DNA from: Oscillospiraceae bacterium
GTDB lineage: Bacteria; Bacillota; Clostridia; Oscillospirales; Ruminococcaceae
Reading direction: 5' to 3'
NCBI GenBank assembly: GCA_009783205.1
Contig: WRHO01000019.1
Span: forward strand, 1-37,544
Length of the DNA stretch: 37,544 bases
Shown here piece by piece: positions 30,929 through 37,544 of this stretch (the first letter of the stretch is position 1; every line of letters begins with the position of its first letter). The translations under genes and the position numbers were made by a program. The notes below the pieces were generated by a model. It searched no databases. It was not told where the DNA came from and worked only from the letters and a program-made list of their open reading frames with translations.

Positions 30929-31444
30929 TTAAAAAATATTTTCAATAGGTATTTCCCGTGTTACTTCCGGCATCTCAAATGTCAGTAACATCTCGACGAA
31001 ATAGTACGGATTCACATTGTCGGGATATACAACCCGTTCAAGCGGAAGCCGCAACAGAAACTGCCCGACTTGCCGCTCACGCAATAAAGCAACGCGAAGT
31101 CGCGTTAATACATTCATCAACGCCATTGCCCCTTCTTGACCGTCCTCGGAATAGGTCGCGAAAATCAACCGTATTTTACAATCGCAATCATGCCCGACTG
31201 AATGTTCAAAATCATCTTTCCCGGTCAACAGTTGCATGAGTATATACGGGATTCGGTTTGTTTCGGCGTCCTTATCGGGCAACCGCATTTTGAATATTTC
31301 AACCGCACGCCGTTCAACAACAGGATTCTTTTCTTGATATTCCGCCGTTGTTTTGTTTTTGACAACGCGAACAGGAAGTATAATATCCTCGGTATGCTTT
31401 TTGATAAACTTTTCTAATTGTTCAAGTAAAACAATATCCGTCAT
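30929..31444 (-). CDS. Putative phage tail terminator / completion protein
   Basis: The protein has 171 residues. Features such as FEHSVGHDCDCKIRLIFATYSEDG and RLPLERVVYPDNVNPYYFVEMLLTFEMPEV suit the tail-terminator group found before sheath genes in Clostridia contractile phages. There it caps the tail tube and joins it to the head. The assignment rests mainly on gene order. It is followed by the toxin/antisense gap rather than directly by the 133-residue gene. Stop of the upstream gene lies 3 bases before its start. Confidence 0.65.
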   Translation of the reverse strand: MTDIVLLEQLEKFIKKHTEDIILPVRVVKNKTTAEYQEKNPVVERRAVEIFKMRLPDKDAETNRIPYILMQLLTGKDDFEHSVGHDCDCKIRLIFATYSEDGQEGAMALMNVLTRLRVALLRERQVGQFLLRLPLERVVYPDNVNPYYFVEMLLTFEMPEVTREIPIENIF

Positions 31445-31447
31445 AAT

Positions 31448-32011
31448 CTACCTCCCATATCCGTTTAGTAACCGTGTGATTTCATGCTCGACGCGCTTGT
31501 CGATTGTTTCCTGTGCCGCTTTTTCTACCTCATCGTATACGACAGCATTTCCCGCCATTTGCGCGGTTGATGAACCGTAAAGCCCTTTAATCGGAAACCG
31601 ACTGCTGCCAACACGTTCCGCGACAAACTTATTACCGCTTAGGTTAGCCATAAACGCATTAGCGAAAGATGTCATCGTGCCGCCTTTTTTCTGACTTGCC
31701 TTGATTCCCTTTTTTGTTGACGAAACCTTGAACTTATCCAACGGAATTTTATACCCGCTGAAAGAAATATACCCGATTATATCGCTCGCGTCGCCGCCTG
31801 TCGGTTTTTGCGTTTTTATATGGGTTGCGTTTATTAAGTCTTTTTGCTTAATGTCGTATACTTCCCGAATTTGCTTGATTGTTTCGCTTCGCACGGTTGT
31901 CAAGCCGCGACCGATTGCGTTCCCCATTGCACGGTACGCGCCGCCCGGAATATTGTCAAGCAAATTCGATATTCTTTCGACGGAATTGTTTTGTACTTCA
32001 ATATTAATCAT
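31448..32011 (-). CDS. Prophage minor tail protein Z-like (GPZ family)
   Basis: The protein has 187 residues. It begins with an amphipathic helix (VERISNLLDNIPGGAYRAMGNAI), followed by TTVRSETIKQIREVYDIKQKDLINA and RVGSSRFPIKGLYGSS, both diagnostic of the minor tail protein Z family (tail completion). In lambda, Z helps attach the tail to the head. It lies in the head-tail joining block with the next two genes. Appears complete. Confidence 0.8.
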   Translation of the reverse strand: MINIEVQNNSVERISNLLDNIPGGAYRAMGNAIGRGLTTVRSETIKQIREVYDIKQKDLINATHIKTQKPTGGDASDIIGYISFSGYKIPLDKFKVSSTKKGIKASQKKGGTMTSFANAFMANLSGNKFVAERVGSSRFPIKGLYGSSTAQMAGNAVVYDEVEKAAQETIDKRVEHEITRLLNGYGR

Positions 32012-32032
32012 CGCTAACGCTCCTCGTCTTGC

Positions 32033-32383
32033 TTACTCATCATATTCCTCCAAATCAAGCGTAATTATTCCCGCGTCAACAGCAGATTTAACAACGCTGT
32101 ACTCGTCACCGTCAATCGTGATTCGCGTATCCTTACGCGGGACAATTCCCAAATCATCAAACGAGATATACACCACCATGTCGGAAATATAAATGCCCTG
32201 TATTTTCTGACCGCCGTTGTTATCGTTCGACAACCGCCCACGCTCTCTCGCACCGTCGCGGTCAATCACAACAGGAATATGATAATCCTTACCGTTATAT
32301 TGAACGTCCGACAAGTCGGCGTGTTCGTCGACGTTTAAGAATACGCGGTGTATATCTTTCTTTACAGACTCCTTGAATGTCAT
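32033..32383 (-). CDS. Phage head-tail connector-region protein
   Basis: The protein has 116 residues with a beta-rich pattern (YNGKDYHIPVVIDRDG, GIYISDMVVYISFDDLG, TRITIDGDEYSVVKS). This pattern and the position between capsid and GPZ genes suit a head-tail joining protein of the lambda FII type. The identity is not certain. Its ATG overlaps the stop of the preceding 51-residue gene by 4 bases. Confidence 0.65.
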   Translation of the reverse strand: MTFKESVKKDIHRVFLNVDEHADLSDVQYNGKDYHIPVVIDRDGARERGRLSNDNNGGQKIQGIYISDMVVYISFDDLGIVPRKDTRITIDGDEYSVVKSAVDAGIITLDLEEYDE

Positions 32384-32535
32384 TTTTTTGATTCTTCGGC
32401 AACTTTTAACTCAATAAGTCTTTTGCCCTCATCTGCCGAAACCTCAAAGGGCGGGTCGGTGGGTGTTTTGGGAGTGACCGCCCCCTTGCCGCTTTTTCTG
32501 TAACCATACGTACCTTGAATTATTTTAATCAACAT
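32380..32535 (-). CDS. Small phage head-region protein
   Basis: The protein has 51 residues. The start at 32535 (MLIKIIQGTYGYRKSGK) is preferred because GAGAGGA precedes it; the longer frame to 32574 runs into a repeat. Short proteins of this kind, with GTYGYR and EGKRLIELKVAEE, are common directly downstream of phage capsid genes; function unknown. Confidence 0.7.
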   Translation of the reverse strand: MLIKIIQGTYGYRKSGKGAVTPKTPTDPPFEVSADEGKRLIELKVAEESKK

Positions 32536-32565
32536 AACTTTTTTCCTCTCTCTTAAAAATATAAT

Positions 32566-32599
32566 AACTGTCAACTGTCAACTGTCAATTGTCAACTGA
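32566..32599 (-). repeat. Tandem heptamer AACTGTC array overlapping the capsid stop
   Basis: Three exact AACTGTC units, one AATTGTC and a partial AACTGA. The end of the array contains the capsid stop codon at 32592-32594. The complementary heptamer occurs twice after hprK at 4835-4848. Confidence 0.85.
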
Positions 32600-33665
32600 C
32601 TACGTTTGCCGCATAAACATACGGACAATAATCTTTCGGTGCGGCGAGCGGTCTTGTACCGAGCCGCAACTTGCGGGAATCGTTGTCTTGGTCGACAACC
32701 AACTTAGGCACGCGGATTTTCGCATAGGTGGTATGGTCGGTCTGCCCATGGTCGATTTGGGTAATCTGACCGTACATCAACCGACCGCAACCGGGAGCGG
32801 TCACCATGGCAGAGGTTGCCGGGAAGTATGCTTTTTCCGTTCCGTTATCGTCAACGTAGCTGTGGGAAACATCAAACAGATTCAGCTTGAATCCGCCGAA
32901 ATTAAGCGTTCCCATAAACGCAACACCCGGATGGGTCGTCAATTCGGGGTTAAGCGAGCCGTATTCCATTCTGCGGTTATCAAGCAAGTCGCGCACCTTC
33001 GGAATATCGGTAATGGAATCCGCCGCTTGACTGCCTAATACCAAATCTGCCGCCGTCAACCCGCGCTTTGATAGCATACGGCACATTGCCTTAACGTCTT
33101 CCCAAAACGCACCGTTTGCCGCGTTCCACGGAGTAGATACCGTGTAAATATGCTCGCTCGCGGTATCGTAAAACCGTATTGTACGCGGCGTTCCCTTTGT
33201 TTTGGAATCAATATATTCCTGCATTTCATAAGAATTATTAATCATGACCTGCGCGCACATCCACTCTTCGCGGCGGGTGATTCTGATGTCAAGCTCCTTC
33301 ATATCCTGCAACACAATCCGAGCCGCTCTTTGTGCTTGGCTCTGCCCCGAAAACAACGCTTCACCGAATCCACGCTTTTTCAAATCATCAAGCGTAAGTA
33401 CCCTCGACGGTGCGATATACGCAGGTTTGTATTCGTTGATTTCGTACCCGCCTCTGTCAACCGGAATGTCCCCGGCTCTTTCGGAAACAAACGCCGCCAT
33501 TTTTCGGTCGCCCTTGCGGAACTCGGTCAATACTTTGTCCGACTCGAATATATCCGCCTCGGTGGTCGGAAAATACCTGTCCTTGAAAAACGTCGTAACA
33601 GGTGTATTTTCCTCTATCAACGCAAGCAAGTGGTAGGTGTCAAAAATATTAATGTTATTACCCAT
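32592..33665 (-). CDS. Phage major capsid protein E-type
   Basis: The 357-residue protein matches the lambda E-like capsid family: INIFDTYHLLALIEE at the N-terminus, TTFFKDRYFPTTE, DIRITRREEWMCAQVMINN, the central DLVLGSQAADSI and GVAFMGTLNFGGFKLNLFDV, and MYGQITQID near the end. Length is typical. It should form the HK97-like shell with the decoration protein encoded upstream. Intact, while packaging genes are lost, so a head could form but DNA could not be packaged by this element alone. Confidence 0.93.
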   Translation of the reverse strand: MGNNINIFDTYHLLALIEENTPVTTFFKDRYFPTTEADIFESDKVLTEFRKGDRKMAAFVSERAGDIPVDRGGYEINEYKPAYIAPSRVLTLDDLKKRGFGEALFSGQSQAQRAARIVLQDMKELDIRITRREEWMCAQVMINNSYEMQEYIDSKTKGTPRTIRFYDTASEHIYTVSTPWNAANGAFWEDVKAMCRMLSKRGLTAADLVLGSQAADSITDIPKVRDLLDNRRMEYGSLNPELTTHPGVAFMGTLNFGGFKLNLFDVSHSYVDDNGTEKAYFPATSAMVTAPGCGRLMYGQITQIDHGQTDHTTYAKIRVPKLVVDQDNDSRKLRLGTRPLAAPKDYCPYVYAANVVS

Positions 33666-33683
33666 TATCTAAACTCCTCCTTA

Positions 33684-34076
33684 TTAATTAGACACGGCTT
33701 TGAATACAATATTACGTTTCCGCAATTCGTCAAAGTCCGTTTCCGTTATTTCATAACCGCCCTTAACGGTGGTTTTTTCGGGATTAAAACACCCCGCCGT
33801 ATACACTGCGACATTCACATCATCAGCCGTGCCGACTGTTGTATCGTCGCATAATACACAATCGGGCAAAAGTGTATCGCCGGCTTCGGGAACGCTCCCC
33901 AACACATACAGCTTATTCGTCCCGGCAGATTTCGCAAAAATCGTTCCGCGTACAAAAGTCTGTTTTTCCGTGGATTTGGCAATTGCCCGACCGCGCACCT
34001 CAACGGGCGGGTTTAAGTCGGAAATAAGCCCGTCATAGCTCATTTCACCGACTTTTTGATTCAATTCATTAATCAT
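33684..34076 (-). CDS. Phage head decoration protein D-type
   Basis: The protein has 130 residues from ATG 34076, chosen over the longer frame to 34172 because GAGGAGAAG precedes it and the family starts near here. Features: YDGLISDLNPPVEVRGRAIA, FVRGTIFAKSAG and VAVYTAGCFNPEKT, matching the lambda D decoration family, which stabilises expanded capsids. It overlaps the protease stop by 8 bases. Confidence 0.85.
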   Translation of the reverse strand: MINELNQKVGEMSYDGLISDLNPPVEVRGRAIAKSTEKQTFVRGTIFAKSAGTNKLYVLGSVPEAGDTLLPDCVLCDDTTVGTADDVNVAVYTAGCFNPEKTTVKGGYEITETDFDELRKRNIVFKAVSN

Positions 34077-35271
34077 CTTTCTTCTCCTCTCCAAGCAGAG
34101 CCTTAACGTCCGCTTTAGCCGCCGCCATTTTCTGATTGGGTGTTTGGGGTTTACTTGACCCGCCTCCCTCATGACCCTCCGGTGCTACCCCGGACATTCC
34201 GCTCGATGCGATGTCTTTTTCGACATTCGCGAGATATGCCGCGGCCTGTTGTTTCTGTGCCGCGATAATCGCCATTGCAACATCTGCGGCGGCAACCGGC
34301 TCTTCTCCAAATTTTGCCTTTTGTACCACTTCCTCGAATCCCGCAATCGCAACCCCCTCAATATCTTGAATACGTTTGCGTTCTGCTTCGGTGGATACCT
34401 TCGCGGCGGAATCCTCAATCTGTTTTGTCAAATCGGGATATGCCGCTTTCAGCTCTTCGACTGTTTTAATTGCGTCAACTTGACCTTCCATACTTTCATC
34501 TCCTTTTTGAATTTGATTTGTGCCGCTAACAGGCGGCGGTTTATCCTCCACCGGAGGGGTGAATTTATTTAACAACGCTTTAGGAGCGTTCTTATACCTC
34601 GCTAAAATCGACATATCGGCGGCAATCATCTTGATTTCCTTGCCGAAAAGCACCTCGTCACAGAACCCCGCGTTGACCGCTTCTTGTCCGGTGTACCACG
34701 TTTCTGCAGTCATCAGTGCGGATATATCCTCAACGCTTTTTGATGTTTTCAACGCATATGCGGCGATAATGCTGTTTTTAACCGACTCCAACATACCCGC
34801 CGCTTTTTCATGCTCTGCTTGATTTCCGTAACATACGCACATTGGGTCATGAATCATAAACATCGCCGCTGCGGGAATCTTAATCACATCACCCGCCATT
34901 GCGATAATGGTCGCCGCGCTTGCCGCCACACCGTCAATTATAACGGTGATTTTCGCCTTATGATTTTTCAACCGGGTATAAATGGCGACCGCCTCGAACA
35001 CCTCGCCGCCCCATGAATTAATCCGCACAATGATTTCCGAAACGTCGCCGAGTGCGTCCAAGTCCTCGTTGAATTGTTGCGAGGTTATTTCATGCTCTGA
35101 ATCACCCCACCATGAATAACTTGAAATATCGCCGTATAAAATAAGCTCCGGCGGATTGTCGCCGGAACTCGCTACGATATTCCAGAAAGGCTTTACAAGA
35201 GCGGAGGTGTCGGGGGCTTCGCCGCCGAGCAGTCCGCTTGCCGAATTAAAAATGATTTTGTTTTTTTCCAT
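34069..35271 (-). CDS. Head maturation protease (ClpP/S49-like) with scaffold region; N-terminus partly repeat-derived
   Basis: The product has 400 residues. The ClpP-type protease domain (about 30-230) shows ELILYGDISSYSWWGD, INSWGGEVFEAVAIY, the nucleophile region DGVAASAATIIAMAG and the histidine region MFMIHDPM. The C-terminal third (about 260-400) is charged and helical like a scaffold, ending KADVKALLGEEKKDD. It trims the capsid scaffold during head assembly. Residues about 10-27 (NSASGLLGGEAPDTSALV) are encoded by a palindromic repeat that also occurs twice after ppdK. Homology to ordinary phage proteases seems to begin at KPFWNIVAS just after it. AAAGGATAT precedes the ATG. Confidence 0.88.
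   Translation of the reverse strand: MEKNKIIFNSASGLLGGEAPDTSALVKPFWNIVASSGDNPPELILYGDISSYSWWGDSEHEITSQQFNEDLDALGDVSEIIVRINSWGGEVFEAVAIYTRLKNHKAKITVIIDGVAASAATIIAMAGDVIKIPAAAMFMIHDPMCVCYGNQAEHEKAAGMLESVKNSIIAAYALKTSKSVEDISALMTAETWYTGQEAVNAGFCDEVLFGKEIKMIAADMSILARYKNAPKALLNKFTPPVEDKPPPVSGTNQIQKGDESMEGQVDAIKTVEELKAAYPDLTKQIEDSAAKVSTEAERKRIQDIEGVAIAGFEEVVQKAKFGEEPVAAADVAMAIIAAQKQQAAAYLANVEKDIASSGMSGVAPEGHEGGGSSKPQTPNQKMAAAKADVKALLGEEKKDD
35186..35250. repeat. Third copy of the palindromic element, in frame inside the head protease gene
   Basis: Matches the 17660-17783 units over core and left flank, including AAAGGCT and ACAAGAGCGGAGGTGTCGG. The few differences are paired changes in the stem or loop (TGTGCC to TTCGCC). 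It keeps the same outer palindrome AGCGGA/TCCGCT. Confidence 0.88.
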
Positions 35272-35320
35272 AAAAATAATATCCTTTCAAAAATTTTTTA
35301 TATTTTTTTGCATAAAACGC

Positions 35321-35349
35321 TTGACAACGTATTGAATACGTGTTATAAT
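35321..35349 (+). promoter_or_regulatory. hicAB promoter with operator in the spacer
   Basis: TTGACA (35321-35326), 17 bases, TATAAT (35344-35349), with TGT as an extended -10. The spacer holds a perfect palindrome ACGTATT-G-AATACGT (35327-35341), a likely binding site for HicB. Confidence 0.88.
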
Positions 35350-35373
35350 GATAACAGAAAGCGAGGGACGTCT

Positions 35374-35556
35374 ATGAAAGTATCTGAATTTGTTCGCCAA
35401 GTTAAAAAGCAAGGGGTAAAGTTTGAAAGCCACGGTTCACGGCATGACTGGTATATTAACCCCGCCAACGGGCTAAGGTCTCAAATTCCGCGACACGGTT
35501 CAAAAGATTTATGCAACGGCACAAGAGACCGGATACTTAAAGACTTAGGGTTGTAA
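35374..35556 (+). CDS. hicA: HicA-type mRNA interferase toxin
   Basis: The toxin has 60 residues from ATG 35374, which follows GAGGGA; the longer frame from 35308 would start inside the promoter. The dsRBD-like fold is recognisable: FVRQVKKQGVKFESHGSRHDWYIN with the catalytic histidine in SHGSRH, then QIPRHGSKDL. HicA cleaves mRNA and tmRNA. It is inserted on the plus strand between the minus-strand protease and portal remnants, opposite to the phage operon. Confidence 0.92.
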   Translation: MKVSEFVRQVKKQGVKFESHGSRHDWYINPANGLRSQIPRHGSKDLCNGTRDRILKDLGL

Positions 35557-35610
35557 TAAACCCTAAGTCTTCACCCCTTGCAAAATAATTTAAACAGGAG
35601 GGTTTTACTA

Positions 35611-36012
35611 ATGAAACAAGTTAGACACGTATATCCCGCAATTTTTACCCCGGAAGAAGGGTACGGCTTTTGTATTATCTTTCCCGATATTAGAATGGGA
35701 GCTACACAGGGAAAAGATATTGCGGAGGGTATGGTTATGGCGGAGGATTTTCTTGCGTCTGCAATCTGTAAGTTAGAAGATATCGGCGACGAAATACCAA
35801 ACCCGACCGATATAAATTCCTTGAAATTAAAAAAGGGTGATATTGCAACCTTAATTTCGGTAGATGTAGCTGATTATCGGCGACGCACCGAAAACAAATT
35901 CATCAAAAAAACCTTAACCATTCCGTCATGGCTTAACGCTTTAGCAGAGGATTCAAAAATTAACTTTTCCCAAACACTTCAACAAGCATTGAAAGAAAAG
36001 TTAAATGTATAA
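35611..36012 (+). CDS. hicB: HicB-type antitoxin
   Basis: The protein has 133 residues. The N-terminal partial RNase-H-like fold (YPAIFTPEEGYGFCIIFPDI, then GKDIAEGMVMAEDFLASAI) binds HicA. The C-terminal ribbon-helix-helix-like segment (KKTLTIPSWLNALAEDSKINFSQTLQQALKEKL) binds DNA. The start at 35611 follows AGGAGG; 35578 is not supported. The operator upstream of hicA suits autoregulation. A 54-base gap separates it from hicA. Confidence 0.92.
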   Translation: MKQVRHVYPAIFTPEEGYGFCIIFPDIRMGATQGKDIAEGMVMAEDFLASAICKLEDIGDEIPNPTDINSLKLKKGDIATLISVDVADYRRRTENKFIKKTLTIPSWLNALAEDSKINFSQTLQQALKEKLNV

Positions 36013-36045
36013 GACAGTATAGCTACAACCCCGCCCCTATTCCCC

Positions 36046-36450
36046 TTAATCATCGGGGCGGGATTCGCTTTCCCGCATAACCTCAGCAACCTTTTTCATA
36101 AGCCGTTCCTCACCCCGCCGTTGTTTAACATTCTTATAAAAGTCACTGCCGTTAATCTCCTGTGCCTCGCGGTCGCGGGTAGAAAAGCTGTTGTCAACCC
36201 GCATGACCGCCGCTTTTACTTCCTGTACAGGATTCAGCAAGCCTTGAGCCGGACCGTTCCACTCCGCACCGCTATACGCTCTGCGGATTGCAGGATTCGC
36301 GAAAAAACCCGGAGCTTTCACTCGCCCTTTTGCAACCGCCTCGGTGAGCCATTCCTCATATATCGGTTGGCAGAAGTCGCTCGCCAACCATGCCCGATAC
36401 ATAACGTATAGCCCATGAGCGGGTTTCGTATTTTTTCTCACCACAAGCAA
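36046..36450 (-). pseudogene. C-terminal remnant of phage portal protein (lambda B-type)
   Basis: From about 36414 leftward the frame reads LYVMYRAWLASDFCQPIYEE, then EAVAKGRVKAPGFF, RRAYSGAEWNGPAQGLLNP and RVDNSFSTRDREAQEINGSD. These are the last ~120 residues of a lambda-type portal. About 350 N-terminal residues are missing. The only start in frame is a TTG that belongs to the sequence of another gene, the ASCH fragment, fused here by deletion. Small and large terminase genes, normally upstream, are absent. DNA packaging by this element is therefore not possible. Confidence 0.85.
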
Positions 36451-36490
36451 TTAACAAAGCCCGCGGTTGATAAATTGTAATCGCTTTCAT
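36356..36490 (-). pseudogene. N-terminal fragment of an ASCH-domain protein
   Basis: An ATG at 36490 with a GAAAGGACTGG site starts MKAITIYQPRALLIACGEKK and then YETRSW, the classical beginning of ASCH (RNA-binding, activating-signal cointegrator homology) phage proteins. After about 26 residues the match ends and the DNA continues as portal sequence in another frame; a stop follows at 36356. This marks one side of the packaging-module deletion. Confidence 0.75.
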
Positions 36491-36522
36491 TTAACCAGTC
36501 CTTTCATAAAACTACAAAATTC

Positions 36523-36548
36523 ACAATATCCTGCAAATTTCATAAAAT
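36523..36548 (+). promoter_or_regulatory. Possible SigK-like promoter
   Basis: AC (36523-36524), 16 bases, CATAAAAT (36541-36548), close to the AC-N16/17-CATAnnnTA pattern of SigK. It lies 45 bases before the Arg/Asp-repeat gene. Weak evidence on its own. Confidence 0.3.
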
Positions 36549-36592
36549 GCTGTATCCCTTTGGGAAATTTACATAGAACGGAGGATAGTTAT

Positions 36593-36757
36593 ATGCCTTT
36601 TTCATTCAGGCGCGCTTGTTGCCGTAACCCTGTTTGCCGACGTATGTTCGGGCGCGGATTCTGCGACCGCTTTGACGACCGCGACCGCGATAGAGACCGA
36701 GACCGTGGCCGCGACAGAGATAGAGACCGTGACAGGGATGGACACCACAGAAGATAG
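36593..36757 (+). CDS. Small Cys-rich protein with Arg-Asp repeat tail
   Basis: The protein has 54 residues from ATG 36593 (GGAGG upstream). The N-terminal half is Arg/Cys/Phe-rich (RRACCRNPVCRRMFGRGFC); the second half is an almost pure RD dipeptide repeat (DDRDRDRDRDRGRDRDRD) ending HHRR. No family recognised. Composition recalls small low-complexity spore-coat proteins, and a SigK-like box lies upstream, but that role is only inferred. It is on the opposite strand to the phage operon, in a gap beside the deletion. Its own terminator follows. Confidence 0.6.
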   Translation: MPFSFRRACCRNPVCRRMFGRGFCDRFDDRDRDRDRDRGRDRDRDRDRDGHHRR

Positions 36758-36763
36758 GGAATT

Positions 36764-36794
36764 AACAAGGGCGGACATTGCGTTCGCTTTTGTT
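36764..36794 (+). terminator. Terminator after the RD-repeat gene
   Basis: AACAAGGGCG (36764-36773) pairs with CGCTTTTGTT (36785-36794), two G-U pairs, around an 11-base loop. AT-rich sequence follows. Confidence 0.6.
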
Positions 36795-36809
36795 ATTTAA
36801 TTAATTCTG

Positions 36810-37285
36810 TTACTCCTTGTAATAATCAAATCCACGTTTTTCACAATATTCCTGCCATGTTTCAGCGCGAAAATGTCCCTTGTATACATAACTTTGTGCA
36901 AATTTCAATTGTGCGGCATTCGGGATTATGCCTTTTGTTTCATTGCGCTCAGCTTGCGCGAATAATCTTATACCGTTGAAGTTATCATTTTTAAGACCGT
37001 CAGAGTCCCCTTAACTGTTTTGAAACTTGCTGGCTTACTGTTAATTCCTTTACGTGCTAACCATGTCAAAGCCTTTTCACCGTGAATTTTCTCTATATCG
37101 GTAATAAGTGTGTCGGACATCACCCCTGATTTTTCAAGACGGTTTAAATGCAACCTATAATTTTTCTTTGTCATATCATCGGCGGTGTTATAATTTTCGA
37201 TAATGTACTCCGCAAACGAGAAAAAGTCAACGGATTCATTGTTTTTTGAATTAATTAATATTTTTTTTGTATTGCGCATATACAC
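36810..37285 (-). pseudogene. Hypothetical protein with a probable one-base frameshift
   Basis: The first frame runs from 37285 (MYMRNTKKILINSKNNESVD) and covers FFSFAEYIIENYN and TLITDIEKIHGEKALTWLARKG. It then loses sense at a GGGG run near 37010 and stops at 36968. In the neighbouring frame the sequence continues to a stop at 36810-36812, reading DSDGLKNDNFNGIRLF, then FAQSYVYKGHFRAETWQEYCE. One more G in the run would fuse both into about 158 residues. No family recognised; it could belong to the phage or to the host. The start lacks a clear ribosome site. Confidence 0.5.
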
Positions 37286-37314
37286 TACACAATAACAGCA
37301 AAAATCATGCCATT

Positions 37315-37544
37315 TTATTCAAATATCACTCCCGAACCAATAAGTTCTTCGTCGTCATACCAAGCGGCAAATTGTCCGGCGGTGATTCCGCGTTGCGGCT
37401 CATCAAAAATAATGTACATGCCGTTTTCTGCTTTAATGAGTTTTGCTTTTTGCAAAGGTTGTCTGTAACGAATACGTACCTGATAATCACGCTCCTCTCC
37501 TATTTTCATTTCTAAATCGCGCCGAATATAATGAATTTCGGCAT
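37315..37544 (-). CDS. mnmA: tRNA-specific 2-thiouridylase MnmA, C-terminal part (gene continues past the right edge)
   Basis: The frame is open from the right edge to a stop at 37315, giving 75 residues. The sequence RIRYRQPLQKAKL, then IIFDEPQRGITAGQFAAWYD and ELIGSGVI, is the typical C-terminal barrel of MnmA, which thiolates U34 of Lys, Glu and Gln tRNAs. The catalytic cysteines and ATP-binding motif lie outside the window. The internal ATG at 37509 is not the real start. As a host housekeeping gene it sets the right limit of the prophage at about 37.3 kb. Confidence 0.9.
   Translation of the reverse strand, partial: AEIHYIRRDLEMKIGEERDYQVRIRYRQPLQKAKLIKAENGMYIIFDEPQRGITAGQFAAWYDDEELIGSGVIFE

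Noticed and set aside
33150-33854. 234-residue plus-strand open frame
   Set aside because: It is antisense to the capsid and decoration protein genes, which are clearly coding, and has no ribosome site.
19378-37300. Tailocin or contractile injection system
   Set aside because: Capsid, decoration and head protease genes are present and the baseplate is deleted, so a decayed phage fits better than a purposeful tail-only machine.
36800-37314. att core at the right end of the prophage
   Set aside because: I searched for GGCGTACCTACGGTTA and its complement near the mnmA side and found none, so the right limit is not a simple att site in this window.

Overview
The window reads as a chromosome segment of a spore-forming, low-to-moderate GC Clostridia-type Firmicute, probably an uncultured Oscillospiraceae/Ruminococcaceae relative. 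The grounds are the hprK-murB-rapZ cluster, pyruvate phosphate dikinase, a spore germination protease (gpr), a spore-coat transglutaminase (tgl), Gram-positive consensus promoters with strong Shine-Dalgarno sites, and divergent dockerin-like repeats in secreted proteins. The genus is not determined.

Layout. 1-1272 (-): a type I-C Cas8c/Csd1 gene whose 5' end is missing and whose 3' end leaves the window. 1443-8247 (+): pgi, a small P-loop protein, rpmF, hprK, murB, a mazEF toxin-antitoxin pair inserted in the cluster, rapZ, and a secreted CAP-domain protein. 8251-8430 (-): the C-terminal piece of gpr. 8458-14722 (-): a 1470-residue secreted WG-repeat/GLUG/dockerin-like protein, a DHH phosphoesterase and tgl. 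15029-17671 (+): ppdK, followed by a tandem palindromic repeat. 17870-18534 (-): a DUF378 protein and rpsT. 18729-19409 (+): the N-terminal piece of gpr. 19579-about 37290: a decayed contractile-tail prophage, with a large serine integrase, lysis genes, tape measure, tube, sheath, capsid, decoration protein and head protease, all on the minus strand. 37315-37544 (-): the 3' end of host mnmA.

The main result is that gpr is split into two inverted halves about 10.9 kb apart. Both break at the same 16-bp sequence (19362-19377 and 8415-8430), and a large serine recombinase lies next to one of them. Recombination between the two inverted sites would flip the segment carrying rpsT, ppdK, tgl, the DHH gene and the 1470-residue protein gene. 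It would restore an in-frame gpr of about 270 residues. Joining the outer arms recreates a site with clear dyad symmetry, as expected for an attP. Prophage excision that rebuilds a sporulation gene is known (sigK/skin, spsM/SPbeta). Rebuilding a germination gene by inversion would be a variant of that theme. A fixed rearrangement or an assembly misjoin remains possible.

The prophage has lost its baseplate/tail-fibre block, its terminase and most of the portal, and its early region; the deletion junctions are visible as fused gene fragments. It has kept or gained three toxin-antitoxin modules: RelE-like, HicAB, and a type I Hol_Tox-like peptide facing a perfect-consensus antisense promoter. 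Short palindromic elements are shared between host and phage DNA. One of them now encodes the N-terminal extension of the phage head protease.
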